Part shown: piece by piece, positions 9,794-17,382 of the stretch
How the letters are laid out: every line of letters begins with the position of its first letter
Numbering within the stretch: position 1 is the stretch's first letter
Source: 67-14 sp020438345
GTDB lineage: Bacteria > Actinomycetota > Thermoleophilia > Solirubrobacterales > 70-9
DNA length: 64,000 nt
NCBI GenBank assembly: GCA_937872475.1
Contig: CALMSY010000022.1
Span: 62,001-126,000, forward strand
Direction: 5' to 3'
Translations under genes and position numbers: made by a program
The notes under the pieces: generated by a model
Seen by the model: only the letters and a program-made list of their open reading frames with translations
What the model was told of the DNA's origin: nothing
Database searches by the model: none

Positions 9794-9821
9794 TTGTTTT
9801 CCTGACGGGATCAGGGATACT
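9794..9821 (+). promoter_or_regulatory. Putative promoter of the Crp-like regulator (leaderless)
   Basis: TTGTTT at 9794-9799, a 16-base spacer and GATACT at 9816-9821. The -10 box ends three bases before the first GTG (9825) and six before the second (9828), so the transcript would start at the start codon. No Shine-Dalgarno is present. Confidence 0.5.
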
Positions 9822-9824
9822 CAC

Positions 9825-10517
9825 GTGGTGACTTCGGTTGAGGAGAGTGCTGTCCGGCTGCTCAGGAGCGTGCCGTTATTCGCCGAGCTCGACGAGGCCG
9901 AACTTGAGCGGTTTTCCCGGGTGGCGATTCCCCGGACGTTCCCTGAAGGAACCAGGGTGTTCCATGAAGGGGACCAGTCGGATGCCTGCTACATAGTTAA
10001 GAACGGCACCTTCCGGGTCACCCGGGAACATCCCGATGGCCGGGCGATCACCCTGGCCACCCTGAGTGAGGGTGACATCGTGGGGGAGCTTGCGATGCTG
10101 GACGGCGAGGTTCGTTCGGCTTCGGTCGAGACCCTTGGCGGTGATGGAGAACTGCTTGCCCTCCCGGCGGGTGACGTCCGTTCCCTGCTTGAAAGGCACC
10201 CCGAAATCACGGTCAAGATGGTTGCCGCTCTGACCCGAAGGCTACGGGCAGCCAACGAAAGAATCTCCAGGCAATCGTTTCAGACCGTCCCGTCGAGGGT
10301 CGCCGGCGTGCTCTCTCAGCTGGTCGCCGAAGAAGGTGAAGAAGGACGTCAGGTCACGATCCGTATGAATCAGGCGGATCTGGCACAGCTGGCCGGGACG
10401 TCAAGGGAAAGCGTAAGTCGCTTTCTGGCTGATCTTGAGCGGGCCGGGGTGGTTCGCGCTGGTCGGGGCCAGGTAACGATCCTGGAACCCGCCAAGCTCG
10501 GCAACTACATATTCTAG
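9825..10517 (+). CDS. Crp/Fnr-family transcriptional regulator
   Basis: 230-aa cytosolic regulator. The N-terminal cyclic-nucleotide-binding beta-roll (about residues 11-125) contains G-D-I-V-G-E-L-A-M-L, the phosphate-binding cassette region. The C-terminal Crp-type winged helix (about 175-225) contains M-N-Q-A-D-L-A-Q-L-A-G-T-S-R-E-S-V-S-R-F. The R-E-S-V-S-R recognition helix is typical of Crp rather than Fnr, and no N-terminal cysteine cluster for an Fe-S centre is present. Two adjacent GTG codons (9825, 9828) are candidate starts; the promoter spacing favours the second. The ASCH gene follows after nine bases, suggesting co-transcription. Target genes cannot be told from this window. Confidence 0.9.
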   Translation: MVTSVEESAVRLLRSVPLFAELDEAELERFSRVAIPRTFPEGTRVFHEGDQSDACYIVKNGTFRVTREHPDGRAITLATLSEGDIVGELAMLDGEVRSASVETLGGDGELLALPAGDVRSLLERHPEITVKMVAALTRRLRAANERISRQSFQTVPSRVAGVLSQLVAEEGEEGRQVTIRMNQADLAQLAGTSRESVSRFLADLERAGVVRAGRGQVTILEPAKLGNYIF

Positions 10518-10526
10518 GTCGGCGAC

Positions 10527-10922
10527 ATGTCCGGACTCCTCGCGCTCAACTTCTATTCCCCGCTTTTCGTCGATCAGCTCAGGCGTGGCCGCAAGACGGC
10601 GGCGATCCGCCTCGGTAACAAGTCGGGGAAATACCAGCGGAGCCAGGTCGTCTGGGTGACGGTCGGGTCCCGCCACTCACGACGCGAAAAGATCTTCTCG
10701 GCTGTGGTTGACGAAGTCGAGGTCAAGCGGCTTTCGGAACTCTCTCCTCGCGACATCGAACGCGACAACCCGGAGTTCCGCCGGGTTGAGGAAACCCGGG
10801 ATTTCCTGGAGAAGATCTATGACCGGCAGATCGAAGAGGATGCGATCGTCACCGTCGTTCACTTTTCGCAGGTTGTCGAACCCGGGCTGTCGGGCTACGG
10901 CACGGTCCCTTCGCCCAACTAG
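10527..10922 (+). CDS. ASCH-domain protein
   Basis: 131-aa small protein with ASCH-fold features: the G-R-K-T-A-A-I-R-L-G stretch at about 21-30 (family pattern G-x-K-x-x-t-x-R), a V-W-V-T-V-G core strand and a C-terminal E-E-D-A-I-V-T-V-V-H-F. ASCH proteins bind RNA or nucleotides, and some are amidohydrolases on acetylated cytidine; which applies here cannot be said. It begins nine bases after the Crp-like gene and is probably in its operon. Confidence 0.75.
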   Translation: MSGLLALNFYSPLFVDQLRRGRKTAAIRLGNKSGKYQRSQVVWVTVGSRHSRREKIFSAVVDEVEVKRLSELSPRDIERDNPEFRRVEETRDFLEKIYDRQIEEDAIVTVVHFSQVVEPGLSGYGTVPSPN

Positions 10923-10965
10923 ATGCCCGGTCCCCGTCGCGTCCGGTTGCGCTGACCGTATCCCC

Positions 10966-11472
10966 ATGACGGATACAACTGATCCCACATCCTTCAAGTT
11001 CATCTCGCGATGGGAGCTTTCCGCCGAGCGGGACGCGGTCTGGGATGCCCTGGTCGATTTCCAGAAGTGGCCGGTCTGGTGGCCTGGTCTCGAGCAGGTC
11101 GTCGAGACGATCCACGGCGATGCCGTCGGGATCGGTCAAAAGGCAACTGCGGTCTGGCGTGGTCCGGTCGGCTACACGATGAAGATCGCGATCGAATCGG
11201 TCGAGCGGGTTCGCCCCGAATACCTGCGAGGGGTGGCGACGGGTGATGTGCTGGGCGAGGGCGTGTGGCGGCTCGAAACGGTGGAGTCGAACTGGACATC
11301 GATCGCATTCGACTGGCAGGTGCGGACGAACCGCAAGTGGATGGAGTTCCTGGCTCCACTGGCGAGGCCCGTTTTCATTTCCAGTCACGACCATGTGATG
11401 AAGAAGGGTGCGGAAGGCCTGGCCTCCCACCTCTCAAGTGAAATCCGGAATTTCTCGGCTTCTGCCAGTTAG
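10966..11472 (+). CDS. SRPBCC (START/polyketide-cyclase-like) protein
   Basis: 168-aa protein with the helix-grip fold pattern. F-x-S-R-W-E-L-S-A-E-R-D-A-V-W-D-A-L-V-D at the start is the usual first strand and helix, followed by W-P-V-W-W-P-G-L. Later come a strand ending E-S-V-E-R-V and a long C-terminal amphipathic helix. Such domains bind hydrophobic ligands; the ligand is not predictable. The ATG at 10966 is chosen because the fold starts directly after it and the preceding in-frame codons overlap the ASCH gene with no recognisable homology. It lies 43 bases after the ASCH gene, possibly in the same transcript. Confidence 0.8.
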   Translation: MTDTTDPTSFKFISRWELSAERDAVWDALVDFQKWPVWWPGLEQVVETIHGDAVGIGQKATAVWRGPVGYTMKIAIESVERVRPEYLRGVATGDVLGEGVWRLETVESNWTSIAFDWQVRTNRKWMEFLAPLARPVFISSHDHVMKKGAEGLASHLSSEIRNFSASAS

Positions 11473-11553
11473 ATATTTTGCTCATTCGAGTGATGGGACG
11501 CGGACTTTCGCCTGGCGGAGCACCTGCTTTCCGGGGCCGAGCGCCACAACGGG

Positions 11554-11581
11554 TTGACGATTGCTCTGGAACCTGTAGGAT
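11554..11581 (+). promoter_or_regulatory. groESL promoter
   Basis: TTGACG at 11554-11559 and TAGGAT at 11576-11581 with a 16-base spacer form a good housekeeping-sigma promoter. The transcription start would fall at about 11588, at the edge of the CIRCE element. Confidence 0.75.
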
Positions 11582-11587
11582 TCATCG

Positions 11588-11618
11588 GGTTGGCACTCTC
11601 CCCCTTAGAGTGCCAACC
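11588..11618 (+). promoter_or_regulatory. CIRCE operator (HrcA-binding inverted repeat)
   Basis: Core TTGGCACTC, nine bases, GAGTGCCAA at 11590-11616, extended to 11-base perfect arms (11588-11598 and 11608-11618). This is the classical CIRCE layout with one symmetrical substitution from the usual TTAGCACTC. It sits at the predicted transcription start of groESL, so HrcA repression and heat induction are expected. hrcA itself is not in the window. Confidence 0.92.
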
Positions 11619-11718
11619 GACTCAGGAGCCGATCATCAAGCCGAATTTCAAGGTTGTGGCCCTGAAGTCAAGGTAAATAGCCGAAAACAGGCATGAACAT
11701 CACCATCGGAGGTAATCA

Positions 11719-12006
11719 ATGAAGCTGAAGCCCCTCGGGGACCGGCTGATCATCAAGCCGGTAGACGAAGAGGAGACCACTGCCAGTGGCCTGGTTCTCC
11801 CCGATACTGCCAAGGAAAAGCCACAGAAGGGCAAGGTCCTGGCCGTGGGCGACGGCGCCATCGGCGAAGACGGCAACCGCCGTCCGCTCGACGTAGCCGA
11901 AGGCGACGAAGTTCTCTACTCCAAGTACGGCGGAACCGACATCACGGTCGAGGGTGAGGATCTCCTCGTCCTGCGTGAGTCGGACATCCTCGCCAAGGTC
12001 GCCTAG
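11719..12006 (+). CDS. groES: Co-chaperonin GroES
   Basis: 95-aa heptameric lid of the GroEL folding chamber. Starts K-L-K-P-L-G-D-R-L-I-I-K-P, has the mobile-loop region E-E-T-T-A-S-G-L-V-L-P at about 15-26, and ends with the usual E-D-L-L-V-L-R-E-S-D-I-L-A. A GGAGGT ribosome-binding site precedes the ATG. The 130-base leader carries the CIRCE operator. groEL follows 43 bases downstream in the same operon. A second, divergent GroES is encoded at 63521-63868. Confidence 0.97.
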   Translation: MKLKPLGDRLIIKPVDEEETTASGLVLPDTAKEKPQKGKVLAVGDGAIGEDGNRRPLDVAEGDEVLYSKYGGTDITVEGEDLLVLRESDILAKVA

Positions 12007-12049
12007 CGCGACTGACTCACAACCAACTTCCAGGAGGTAACGGAAAGTT

Positions 12050-13687
12050 ATGGCTCACAAAGAGCTGAAGTTCGCAGAAGAAGCCCGCGGGGCCCTGCAG
12101 GCCGGCGTCGATGCCGTCGCCGACGCAGTCAAGGTAACCCTCGGCCCGAAGGGTCGCTACGTCGTTCTCGACAAGAAGTTCGGCGCGCCGACCATCACCA
12201 ACGATGGTGTCACGATCGCCCGCGAAGTCGAGATCGAAGACGTCTTCGAGAACCAGGGCGCCCAGCTGGTGCGAGAAGTCGCGACGGCCACCAACGACGT
12301 CGCCGGTGACGGCACCACCACCGCCACCCTGCTCGCCCAGATCATCGTCCGCCAGGGCCTCAAGAACGTAGCCGCCGGCGCCAACCCGCTGGCGCTCCGC
12401 CGTGGCATCGAGAAGGCGGTCGACGTGGTCGTCGCCAACCTTCGCGAAAGCCAGTCCGCAGAGGTCAACGGCAAGGACCAGATCTCTCGCGTTGCCGCGA
12501 TCTCGGCCGCTGACGACGAGATCGGCAACACCATCGCCGATGCGATCGACAAGGTCGGCAAGGATGGCGTGGTCAACGTCGAAGAAGGCCAGACCTTCGG
12601 CATGGAACTCGAGTTCACCGAGGGCATGCAGTTCGACAAGGGCTACATCTCGCCGTACATGGTCACCGACCAGGACCGCATGGAGGCCGTTCTTGAGGAG
12701 CCTTACGTCCTCATCGCCAACCAGAAGATCGGTTCTGTCCGGGATATCCTCCCCGTGCTCGAGCAGGTCATGCAGGGTGGCAAGCCGTTGCTGATCGTTG
12801 CCGAAGACGTCGAAGGTGAATGCCTCGCGACTCTCGTGGTCAACAAGCTGCGTGGCACCTTCACCGGTGTCGCCGTCAAGGCGCCGGGCTTCGGCGACCG
12901 CCGCAAGCGCATGTTGGAGGACATCGGCATCCTGACCGGTGGTGAAGTGATCACCGAAGAAATGGGTCTCAAGCTGGAGAACACCCAGCTGACCCAGCTC
13001 GGCCAGGCCCGCCGCGTGGTCGTCTCGAAAGACACCACCACCATCATTGACGGTGCCGGCGATGCCGACGCCATCAAGGGCCGGATCAAGCAGATCAAGT
13101 CGGAGATCGAGAACACCGATTCCGAATTCGATCGCGAGAAGCTCCAGGAGCGCCTCGCCAAGCTGGCCGGCGGCGTTGCCGTAGTCAAGGTCGGCGCTGC
13201 CACCGAGACCGAGATGAAGGAAAAGAAACACCGCGTCGAGGACGCTCTCCAGGCTGCCCGTGCGGCGCTGGAAGAGGGCATCGTCCCGGGTGGCGGTGTT
13301 GCTCTCCTCAACGCCCAGGATGCTCTCGACGTCGACAAGTTCGATGACGCCGACGAGCGCACCGGTGCCCAGATAATCCATCGTTCGCTCGAAGAGCCGG
13401 TCCGGCAGATTGCCGAGAACTCCGGTCTCGAGGGTTCGGTCGTGGTCAACAAGGTCCGCGAGCTCAAGGCCGGCGAAGGCCTCAACGCCGCGTCCGGCGA
13501 GTACGGTGACATGGTCAAGGCCGGCGTGCTCGACCCGACCGTCGTGACCCGCTCCGCGCTCCAGAATGCCGCGTCGATCGCCAAGAACATCCTGGTGACC
13601 GAGGCGATCATCGCCGAGCCCGCCGAAGAGGGTGGAGCCGGCATGCCCGCGATGCCCGACATGGGCGGAATGGGCGGCATGATGTAA
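12050..13687 (+). CDS. groEL: Chaperonin GroEL (60 kDa)
   Basis: 545-aa ATP-dependent chaperonin. It has the N-terminal K-F-x-E-E-A-R segment, the T-L-G-P-K-G-R nucleotide-binding loop at about 29-35, D-G-D-G-T-T-T-A-T-type ATPase signature (V-A-G-D-G-T-T-T-A), and a glycine/methionine-rich tail ending G-G-M-G-G-M-M. The G-G-M tail is typical of the housekeeping GroEL that pairs with GroES, rather than His-tailed actinobacterial paralogues. Ribosome-binding site CAGGAGGT lies eight bases upstream of the ATG. It is co-transcribed with groES and followed by a strong hairpin terminator. Confidence 0.98.
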   Translation: MAHKELKFAEEARGALQAGVDAVADAVKVTLGPKGRYVVLDKKFGAPTITNDGVTIAREVEIEDVFENQGAQLVREVATATNDVAGDGTTTATLLAQIIVRQGLKNVAAGANPLALRRGIEKAVDVVVANLRESQSAEVNGKDQISRVAAISAADDEIGNTIADAIDKVGKDGVVNVEEGQTFGMELEFTEGMQFDKGYISPYMVTDQDRMEAVLEEPYVLIANQKIGSVRDILPVLEQVMQGGKPLLIVAEDVEGECLATLVVNKLRGTFTGVAVKAPGFGDRRKRMLEDIGILTGGEVITEEMGLKLENTQLTQLGQARRVVVSKDTTTIIDGAGDADAIKGRIKQIKSEIENTDSEFDREKLQERLAKLAGGVAVVKVGAATETEMKEKKHRVEDALQAARAALEEGIVPGGGVALLNAQDALDVDKFDDADERTGAQIIHRSLEEPVRQIAENSGLEGSVVVNKVRELKAGEGLNAASGEYGDMVKAGVLDPTVVTRSALQNAASIAKNILVTEAIIAEPAEEGGAGMPAMPDMGGMGGMM

Positions 13688-13739
13688 GGAGGCTTTGCCT
13701 CCGGCATCTGATGCCGAATCATCGAGGCTTCGGTCTCAG

Positions 13740-13767
13740 GGAAGGCCCGGCGGATGCCGGGCCTTCC
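13740..13767. terminator. Terminator after groEL, probably shared with the convergent gene
   Basis: Perfect 12-base stem GGAAGGCCCGGC / GCCGGGCCTTCC with a GGAT loop, followed on the plus strand by CCTTTG. It lies between groEL and the convergent PucR-type gene. Confidence 0.85.
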
Positions 13768-13850
13768 CCTTTGCACGGCCCGGAACTGGTTAGTGGGCCC
13801 GGCCCCGGGTGGAAGGACGGCCCGTGGAACCCGGGCAAGCCTTCGACAGT

Positions 13851-15146
13851 TCAGTCGCAGGTCCAGATCAGTCGCAGCGCGACCAGCAGTTCGGTGACCC
13901 GGCCGTCGATCGGCGTGCCCAGGGTCTCTTCGGCGGCCCGGATGCGGTTGGAGACCGTGTTCTCATGAACGTCCAGTCGCCGGGCGGTTCGCCTCGGGCT
14001 CGCCTGCTCCTCCAGATAAACCCGCAGGGTCGTGGCCAGTCGTCGGACGCGCGGCGAAGGATCGGCGAGGGCTCCGAGCTCGGCCAGGACGAACTCCCGG
14101 GCCCGGGCGGGATCATTGCCAGCCAGCGCCTCAATGGCTACATCCCGGTATCGGACCACTCCGCACCGGTTGTCGATCCGATGGGCGACTTCCCGTGCCT
14201 CGAGCGCCTCGGCGTGGGTCTGGCGGAAGCCCTCCAGACCAGATGCCGGCGTACCAAGGGCGAACCCGACTCCTGCCGGAAGCGGAAGTTCGGGCGGGGG
14301 GAAATCGCCCGGTTCGACAACCACCCAGCCGATCAGCTTCCTTGAGCCGAAGGGCACCATCAGCGGCTTGTGTACCCCGATCTCCTCGACCATCTCCCTG
14401 GCGATCTGCTCGAGTTCCCCGTAGGCAAGCTCCTGGCCCGGCCCGCCTTCGGGCCAGACCACAAACCCGACATGCCGGCGCCCGAGGTCATAGCCGAGTC
14501 GGGCACAGCTTGCCTGCATATCATCCGGGTCTCGGCGGAGAACGGCATGGACCTCGTTGACGCGGACTGCCGCCGCGCTGCGAATCCAGCTCTCCTGGCC
14601 CTCCGTATAGCGAAGTACCAGGCCTCGGCTGATCGAATTGATGAATTCGTAGCTCACCACCATCCCTGCCTCGATCGCCCGCGAACGTTCATCGCTTTCG
14701 GTCAGGCTGGTACGCAAGCGTTCGGACCAATAGCCGAGGAACGCCGCATGGGCGATGCTGTAGGCCCGGAGCAGGGTCTCGACCGAGACACCACGGCGAA
14801 TGAACTCGTGGGTGTACTCGACTGCGGCAGGGGGCGGCTCGGCCAGCCCGAAGTCACCGTCGAAGCGGATCAGGTCAATGAACAGGCGGACTACCGACTC
14901 GCAGCTCGCGAGGGTGGCCCGGTAGAGGTCCTCGTCGTCATCGAGTTCCATCAGCTCCCGGTGGATCTCGTCGGCCAGGAACGCAGACAAGTCACCGATC
15001 CAGCTGGGCTCGGAATCGAAGTCCGCGACAACCTGGCGGACCAGGGCCCGGTCAGAGGCCCGGTTGGCCGACGACTGGACTGTGCCGGGATCGCCCACAA
15101 GCCGAAGAATAGCTGCATCCACAGCAAACAATTGTGGACTCGCCAC
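13851..15146 (-). CDS. PucR-family (CdaR-like) helix-turn-helix regulator
   Basis: 431-aa regulator. The C-terminal PucR_2/HTH_30 domain (about 370-428) is recognisable from L-A-T-T-L-R-V-Y-L-E-E, R-T-A-R-R-L-D-V-H-E-N-T-V-S-N-R-I and a following G-T-P-I-D-G-R. Before it is a GGDEF-like/CdaR-like middle region, and at the N-terminus an alpha-helical region with multiple acidic residues. PucR-type proteins control catabolic operons such as purine, proline or sugar-acid use. It is divergently oriented, 94-100 bases from the carboxylase genes, so it is the obvious candidate regulator for them. GTG start; no Shine-Dalgarno is seen. Confidence 0.88.
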   Translation of the reverse strand: MASPQLFAVDAAILRLVGDPGTVQSSANRASDRALVRQVVADFDSEPSWIGDLSAFLADEIHRELMELDDDEDLYRATLASCESVVRLFIDLIRFDGDFGLAEPPPAAVEYTHEFIRRGVSVETLLRAYSIAHAAFLGYWSERLRTSLTESDERSRAIEAGMVVSYEFINSISRGLVLRYTEGQESWIRSAAAVRVNEVHAVLRRDPDDMQASCARLGYDLGRRHVGFVVWPEGGPGQELAYGELEQIAREMVEEIGVHKPLMVPFGSRKLIGWVVVEPGDFPPPELPLPAGVGFALGTPASGLEGFRQTHAEALEAREVAHRIDNRCGVVRYRDVAIEALAGNDPARAREFVLAELGALADPSPRVRRLATTLRVYLEEQASPRRTARRLDVHENTVSNRIRAAEETLGTPIDGRVTELLVALRLIWTCD

Positions 15147-15246
15147 AACTTCGTATTTGAAAATCTCGAAATTAATGAAGGCAATGTGGAAATCCCGGAG
15201 TAGCTTTCAGTCTCAGTAGAGCCTTGGACACCAACGAGAGGTGAGG

Positions 15247-17382
15247 ATGACTCCCAATCCCAGGATCCTTGCGATCGATGCCGGTGGAACGATGACCGAC
15301 ACGTTCATCGTCGATGAGAGCGGCAGCTTCGTGGTTGGCAAGGCCCAGACCACACCTGAGGACGAGTCGATCGCCTTCTCGAGATCGGCCGAAGATGCGC
15401 TTTCACAGTGGCAGATGACCCGGGCCGAGGCGTTCCCGGCGATCAGGTCGGGAGTGTTCAGCGGTACGGCGATGCTGAATCGCCTGCTCTCCCGGACCGG
15501 GCTCAGGGTCGGGGTGATCGTCACCGCGGGCCAGGAGGACTCGCTGCGGATGGAACGGGCGATCCAGACCTATCTCGGATATTCCTACGGCGACCGCCTG
15601 CATGTCGCGACCCACTTCCACAACCAGCCCCTGGTACCGCGGACGCGGATCTTCGGGGCCCGGGGACGAGTTGACATCTACGGAACCGAGGTCCTTCCGC
15701 TCAGTGAAGATGATGTGCGGAAGGCGGCGACCCAGCTGCTCGAAGCGGAAGTCGAGGCGGTGGTGGTTTCGCTGTTATTCAGCTTCCGCAATCCGGAGCA
15801 CGAAGCCCGGGTCGGTCGGATCCTCGTCGAGGAGATGCCGGGCGTCCCGGTCTTTCTCTCCAGTGAGCTCTACCCGACCCGCCGTGACCTGCCGAGGCTG
15901 AACTCGACCCTGATCGAGGCCTACGCGGCAGAACCCTCGCGGGGAACCCTGCGGGCGGTCCGCGACCGAACCCGCGAGGACGGCGCCGGATTCGAGCTGA
16001 GGGTAATGGCCAGCCATGGCGGCACGATCTCGATCGAAGCAAAGCAACTCGGGACGACCCTGGTCTCCGGTCCGATCGGCGGGATTGTCGGGGCGCGCTG
16101 GCTCGGTGAACGGATCAACCGGCCGAACATGCTCTGCACCGACATTGGTGGCACGAGCTTCGACATCGCCTTGATCACCGACGGGACCTATGAGGTCACA
16201 CCTACCCCGGACATGGCCCGCTTTGTACTCAACATGCCGCTGGTCAAGGTTGATTCCCTCGGGGCCGGCTGTGGCTCCTTCGTCCGGGTGGACCCGAACT
16301 CCCGCCGACCCGAACTTGGCCCGGACTCTGCCGGAGCTTCGATCGGTACCTCATGGCCGGATGGCGGAATCAAAACGATTTCGGTGACTGACCTGAACCT
16401 GGTCCTGGGGCGGCTCAACCCCGATTACTTCCTCGGTGGCGAGGTCGAGCTCGATCTCGAGCGGGCTCGACACGAAATCGAGGTTCAGCTGGCAGGACCA
16501 CTCGGCCTGGGGGTCGAGGACGCCGCCGCCGGCGTGATCGACCTTTTCGAAACCACGCTGCGGCAGGAGGCGGTCGGCCGGATCCTCGGCAAGGGCTATT
16601 CCCCGGCCGAGTACACGCTGCTCTGTTACGGCGGCGGTGGTCCGCTCCATGTCGCCGGCTATACCGCCGGGGTGCCCTACACCGATGTGCTTGTGCCGGC
16701 CTGGGCGGCTGGGTTCAGCGCCTTCGGGTGCGCCTGTGCCGACTTCGAGTACCGCTACGACCGGACCGTCGATCTCCCCTTGCTGCCGTCCTACCCGCCG
16801 GAGATGGTCCAGGGAATGGGGGCAATGATTACCCAGGCGTGGCGCGCCCTCGAGGAAAGGGTCGTGGCTGAATTCGGCAAGTCGGGGTACAGACCGGAGG
16901 AGATCGAATTCACGCAATCGGTCCGCATGCAGTACTACGGCCAGCTGAACGACATCGAGATCGATTCCCCCACGCCGGAACTCGAGTCGGCGGATGATGT
17001 CAGAGCCCTGATCGCCGCCTTCGAAACTGCATACGGGAGACTCTATGCAACCTCGGCGAAATCACCCGAGCTCGGATACCTGGTCACCCAGGCGGTGGTG
17101 AGGGGGCGGGCAAAAGCCGAAAAACCGGTCCTGGTTGACCGGCCTGTGGTCAGCGGATCGCCACCGGTCAAGGGGACCAGGAGGGTCTACTGGAACACGC
17201 CCTCCCCGGGATTCGTCGAAACAGATATCTACGAAATGGGTGACCTGCGAAACGGCCAGACGATCGAGGGCCCGGCGGTGCTCGAAGCCCCGGCAACGAC
17301 CTTTGCGATCCCGCCCGACCGCCGGGCCTGGATTGACGCCCATGACATTTTCCACCTCGAATACAAGGAGCCGCTGGTATGA
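15247..17382 (+). CDS. acxA: Acetone carboxylase beta-subunit-like protein (hydantoinase A/oxoprolinase family)
   Basis: 711-aa HyuA-type ATP-dependent protein. The N-terminal A-I-D-A-G-G-T-M-T-D-T-F phosphate-binding motif is the acetone carboxylase form. Other matches to remembered AcxA sequences are S-G-T-A-M-L-N-R, A-S-H-G-G-T-I-S, V-S-G-P-I-G-G, D-I-G-G-T-S-F-D, L-G-P-D-S-A-G and V-P-A-W-A-A-G-F-S-A-F-G-C. AcxA works with the alpha and gamma subunits to carboxylate acetone to acetoacetate with ATP and bicarbonate. Length fits (about 717 aa). ATG 15247 has GAGAGG five bases upstream; the in-frame GTG at 15241 is less likely. It overlaps the next gene by four bases (ATGA). Substrate could be acetone or another ketone. 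Confidence 0.85.
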   Translation: MTPNPRILAIDAGGTMTDTFIVDESGSFVVGKAQTTPEDESIAFSRSAEDALSQWQMTRAEAFPAIRSGVFSGTAMLNRLLSRTGLRVGVIVTAGQEDSLRMERAIQTYLGYSYGDRLHVATHFHNQPLVPRTRIFGARGRVDIYGTEVLPLSEDDVRKAATQLLEAEVEAVVVSLLFSFRNPEHEARVGRILVEEMPGVPVFLSSELYPTRRDLPRLNSTLIEAYAAEPSRGTLRAVRDRTREDGAGFELRVMASHGGTISIEAKQLGTTLVSGPIGGIVGARWLGERINRPNMLCTDIGGTSFDIALITDGTYEVTPTPDMARFVLNMPLVKVDSLGAGCGSFVRVDPNSRRPELGPDSAGASIGTSWPDGGIKTISVTDLNLVLGRLNPDYFLGGEVELDLERARHEIEVQLAGPLGLGVEDAAAGVIDLFETTLRQEAVGRILGKGYSPAEYTLLCYGGGGPLHVAGYTAGVPYTDVLVPAWAAGFSAFGCACADFEYRYDRTVDLPLLPSYPPEMVQGMGAMITQAWRALEERVVAEFGKSGYRPEEIEFTQSVRMQYYGQLNDIEIDSPTPELESADDVRALIAAFETAYGRLYATSAKSPELGYLVTQAVVRGRAKAEKPVLVDRPVVSGSPPVKGTRRVYWNTPSPGFVETDIYEMGDLRNGQTIEGPAVLEAPATTFAIPPDRRAWIDAHDIFHLEYKEPLV

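Noticed and set aside
10708..10965. N-terminal extension of the SRPBCC protein
   Set aside because: Overlaps the ASCH gene in another frame and shows no fold elements; ATG 10966 fits the domain start.
12017..13381. Long open frame (454 codons) on the minus strand opposite groEL
   Set aside because: It is the antisense of a highly expressed, GC-biased gene; the product is an Asp/Leu/Val-rich low-complexity mirror with no motif.
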